Assembly: GCA_965657215.1 (NCBI GenBank)
Contig: CBFHNR010000004.1
Coordinates: forward strand, 1 to 64,000
Direction: 5' to 3'
Origin: JAHEJA01 sp965657215
GTDB lineage: Bacteria > Pseudomonadota > Alphaproteobacteria > Rhodobacterales > Rhodobacteraceae
DNA length: 64,000 bases
The stretch's first letter is position 1; the number at the start of each line of letters is the position of its first letter. Below are positions 61,891 to 64,000 of the stretch, piece after piece. Under the pieces are notes generated by a model. That model made no database searches. It saw nothing but the letters and a program-made list of their open reading frames with translations, and was not told the DNA's origin. A program made the position numbers and the translations under genes.

Positions 61891-63300
61891 ATGTCTGACG
61901 TCATCACTCGTATTGCTCCCTCTCCGACAGGCTATATGCATATTGGAACTGCGCGTACTGCTTTGTTTAATTGGTTGTTTGCCCGTGCGCACGGTGGGAA
62001 ATTCTTGCTTCGCATCGAAGACACGGATCGCGAACGCTCAACACCAGAGGCCAGCGATGCGATTTTGCGCGGAATGGATTGGCTTGGCCTGGATTATGAC
62101 GGCGATGTGGTCAGCCAATTTGATCGTGCAGATCGACATGCAGAGGTCGCCCATGACCTTTTGACCCAAGGCAAAGCGTATAAATGTTTTGCGACCCAAG
62201 ACGAGATTGCCGCCTTTCGCGATGCCGCCCGCGCTGAGGGTAAATCAACGCTGTATCAGAGCCCATGGCGTGATGCTGATCCGGAAACGCATCCAGACGC
62301 CCCATATGTGATCCGCATCAAATCGCCCATAGACGGCGTCACGGTGATTAAAGATGCGGTTCAAGGTGATGTTACGATCAAGAATGATCAATTGGACGAC
62401 ATGATCTTGTTACGTTCTGATGGGACACCTGTTTATATGTTGGCCGTTGTTGTGGATGATCACGACATGGGCATTACGCATGTTATCCGTGGGGACGATC
62501 ACTTGAATAATGCGGCGCGTCAAATGATGATTTATTCTGCGATGGACTGGCCCTTGCCCGTTTACGCACATATCCCACTAATCCATGGTGAGGACGGTAA
62601 GAAATTGTCTAAACGCCACGGGGCAACCGGTGTCGAGGATTATCAGCTGTTGGGATATCCTGCTGCTGCGATGCGCAATTACTTGACGCGCTTGGGGTGG
62701 AGCCATGGGGATGATGAATTTTTCACCGATGCGCAGGCGCTCGAGTGGTTCAACCTTGAGGGAATCGGTAAGTCAGCCGCCCGTTTTGATTTCAAAAAGC
62801 TTCAGAATCTCTCAGGACAACATATCGCCCATGCCGAGGATGCTGCGTTGCTGCATGAATTGTCCGCTTATATGCAGGTCAAAGGGATAGCCCCCCTCTC
62901 ATCCGAACAAAATGACCTGATGTTAAAAGGCATGTATTGCCTAAAAGAACGCGCAAAGACATTTGACGAACTGCTTGATAAAGCTACATTTATTACAAGC
63001 TCTCGCCCGCTGCAGGTTGAAGAAAAGGCGCTAAAGCATCTCAATTCTGTATCCCACGGTATACTGTCCACATTGACGCCGCAGTTGCAAAGTGCTAACT
63101 GGACGCGAGACGCGCTAGAGGAGGTTTGTAATTCAGCCGCCGCAGCGCATGAGGTCAATTTTGGTAAATTGGCTGGCCCAATGCGGGCTGCATTGGCGGG
63201 ACGAGCCGTTACGCCAAGTGTATTTGATATGATGTTGGTTTTGGGGCGTGATGAAACAATCGCGCGCCTAACCGAAGCACTGGCTTTGGCGAGCGAATAA
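61891..63300 (+). CDS. gltX: Glutamyl-tRNA synthetase
   Basis: Class I synthetase, 469 residues. The HIGH-like APSPTGYMHIGTARTALFNWLFAR is near 8, DTDRERS near 44, HVIRGDDHLNNAARQ near 196, and KLSKRHGATGV (KMSKS-like) near 239. The C-terminal anticodon-binding region completes it. Divergent from comEC; gltA follows after 94 bases. Confidence 0.96.
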   Translation: MSDVITRIAPSPTGYMHIGTARTALFNWLFARAHGGKFLLRIEDTDRERSTPEASDAILRGMDWLGLDYDGDVVSQFDRADRHAEVAHDLLTQGKAYKCFATQDEIAAFRDAARAEGKSTLYQSPWRDADPETHPDAPYVIRIKSPIDGVTVIKDAVQGDVTIKNDQLDDMILLRSDGTPVYMLAVVVDDHDMGITHVIRGDDHLNNAARQMMIYSAMDWPLPVYAHIPLIHGEDGKKLSKRHGATGVEDYQLLGYPAAAMRNYLTRLGWSHGDDEFFTDAQALEWFNLEGIGKSAARFDFKKLQNLSGQHIAHAEDAALLHELSAYMQVKGIAPLSSEQNDLMLKGMYCLKERAKTFDELLDKATFITSSRPLQVEEKALKHLNSVSHGILSTLTPQLQSANWTRDALEEVCNSAAAAHEVNFGKLAGPMRAALAGRAVTPSVFDMMLVLGRDETIARLTEALALASE

Positions 63301-63394
63301 CATTCCTTGCTGCTTCGACGTTGTTAGACGGAGTGCCACAAAAAAACCAACCGCCTTGACGTCAGTCGGGCGGACTATTTAGAAAGGGAAATTT

Positions 63395-64000
63395 ATGGCT
63401 GATACGACCAGAACAGCGACGTTGAACATTGACGGTACATCCTATGACCTTCCAATGCATTCGCCAACTGCAGGCCCCGATGTCGTAGATATCCGCAAGC
63501 TCTATGCGCAAGCGGGTGTCTTTACATATGATCCAGGCTTCACATCGACGGCAAGCTGCGACAGCACGATTACATTTATCGATGGCGGTAAAGGGGAACT
63601 TTTGCACCGTGGATACCCAATCGATCAACTTGCTGGTCAATCCCATTTCCTAGAGGTTGCTTATCTCCTGCTTTACGGTGACCTCCCCAATGCGACTCAG
63701 CTCGAAGATTTCGAAACGCGTGTAACCCGTCACACAATGGTGCATGAACAGATGCATTATTTCTTCCGTGGGTTCCGTCGCGATGCACACCCCATGGCAA
63801 CTATGGTTGGTGTTGTGGGCGCAATGTCTGCCTTCTATCACGATTCAACTGATGTGAGCGATGATTGGCAACGCGAAGTGGCGGCCATTCGATTGATCGC
63901 CAAATTGCCAACAATCGCGGCGATGGCGTATAAATATTCAATCGGGCAACCCTTTGTTTATCCACGCAATGATTTGGATTACGCATCAAACTTCTTGAAC
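63395..64000 (+). CDS. gltA: Citrate synthase, N-terminal part (runs off the window)
   Basis: Starts at ATG 63395 with AAAGGGAA before it and remains open for 202 codons to the window edge. LNIDGTSYDLPMHSPTAGPDVVDIRKLY and YDPGFTSTASCDSTITFIDGGKGELLHRGYPIDQLAGQS are the start of the type II (GltA) enzyme; VTRHTMVHEQMHYFFRGFRRDAHPMATMVGVVGAMSAFY follows. The catalytic His and Asp lie beyond the window. It condenses oxaloacetate and acetyl-CoA in the TCA cycle. Confidence 0.95.
   Translation, partial: MADTTRTATLNIDGTSYDLPMHSPTAGPDVVDIRKLYAQAGVFTYDPGFTSTASCDSTITFIDGGKGELLHRGYPIDQLAGQSHFLEVAYLLLYGDLPNATQLEDFETRVTRHTMVHEQMHYFFRGFRRDAHPMATMVGVVGAMSAFYHDSTDVSDDWQREVAAIRLIAKLPTIAAMAYKYSIGQPFVYPRNDLDYASNFLN

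Noticed and set aside
63356..63384. TTGACG-17-TTAGAA as gltA promoter
   Set aside because: The resulting start point would fall after the RBS, leaving the transcript without it.
1..64000. CRISPR arrays, insertion sequences, prophage genes
   Set aside because: No regular repeats with spacers, transposase or integrase sequences, or phage structural genes were seen.

Overview
The window is a chromosomal segment of an alphaproteobacterium, most likely Rhodobacterales (Roseobacter group), with roughly balanced base composition. The clues are the cobalamin-dependent ribonucleotide reductase NrdJ as a single ~1200-residue chain, a class II DAHP synthase, a LuxR-type solo regulator, a tandem cold-shock-domain gene, a PAS-only small protein, and the order trpE / trpGDC-moaC-moeA / lexA / comEC / gltX / gltA. 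Most of it is housekeeping DNA. There are no insertion sequences, prophage genes or CRISPR arrays.

Layout. 1-1217: end of uvrA and an AT-rich BRCT-domain gene. 1218-7527 (minus): a Liv-type ABC importer (binding protein, livG, livF, livH, livM) next to a GlxA/AraC-type regulator. 7707-12281: class II DAHP synthase, a PAS protein, yicC-gmk-gamma carbonic anhydrase, one unknown protein. 12395-19722: a complete phosphate module, phoR-pstS-pstC-pstA-pstB-phoU-phoB, with PHO boxes before phoR and pstS. 19724-23081: LysR regulator divergent from glutaryl-CoA dehydrogenase, then a LuxR solo with unusual ligand-pocket residues. 23417-25147 (minus): rpsB-tsf. 25326-29074: a HupE-like membrane protein whose 5' end overlaps that of a divergent DUF4198-psuK-psuG operon. 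29142-32055: DUF502 protein, a frameshifted SlaM-like outer-membrane gene, a possible lipoprotein remnant, and 3-hydroxybutyrate dehydrogenase. 32338-39153: YejA-like binding protein, small lipoprotein, XRE-cupin regulator, CoA ligase, DsbA-like protein, MFS exporter, DUF6356 protein, Lrp regulator. 39291-46747: nrdJ, a large secreted protein, tRNA-Pro, a DUF192 protein and a broken two-domain cold-shock gene. 46878-64000: pdxH, fabI, gpt, an aminotransferase, a PpiD-like foldase, trpE, a divergent polysaccharide deacetylase, trpGDC-moaC-moeA, lexA with its SOS box, comEC, gltX and the start of gltA.

How they work together. The phosphate module is a closed control loop: PstSCAB imports phosphate and, with PhoU, restrains the PhoR-PhoB pair. 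The PHO box lies on the GTG codon that an automatic start call would choose for phoR, which argues for a downstream ATG. Aromatic amino-acid synthesis is spread over three loci (DAHP synthase, trpE, trpGDC), with trpDC apparently co-transcribed with molybdopterin genes. lexA carries a GAAC-N7-GAAC operator on its -10 region.

I found no clearly new multi-gene system. The points most worth following are the frameshifted SlaM gene with a possible remnant of its substrate lipoprotein beside it, the split cold-shock gene with a stop/start overlap, the LuxR solo with a lost ligand Asp and a hairpin-rich 3' region, orphan terminators near 32,150 and 43,100, and the BRCT protein with an internal duplication resembling TerB.
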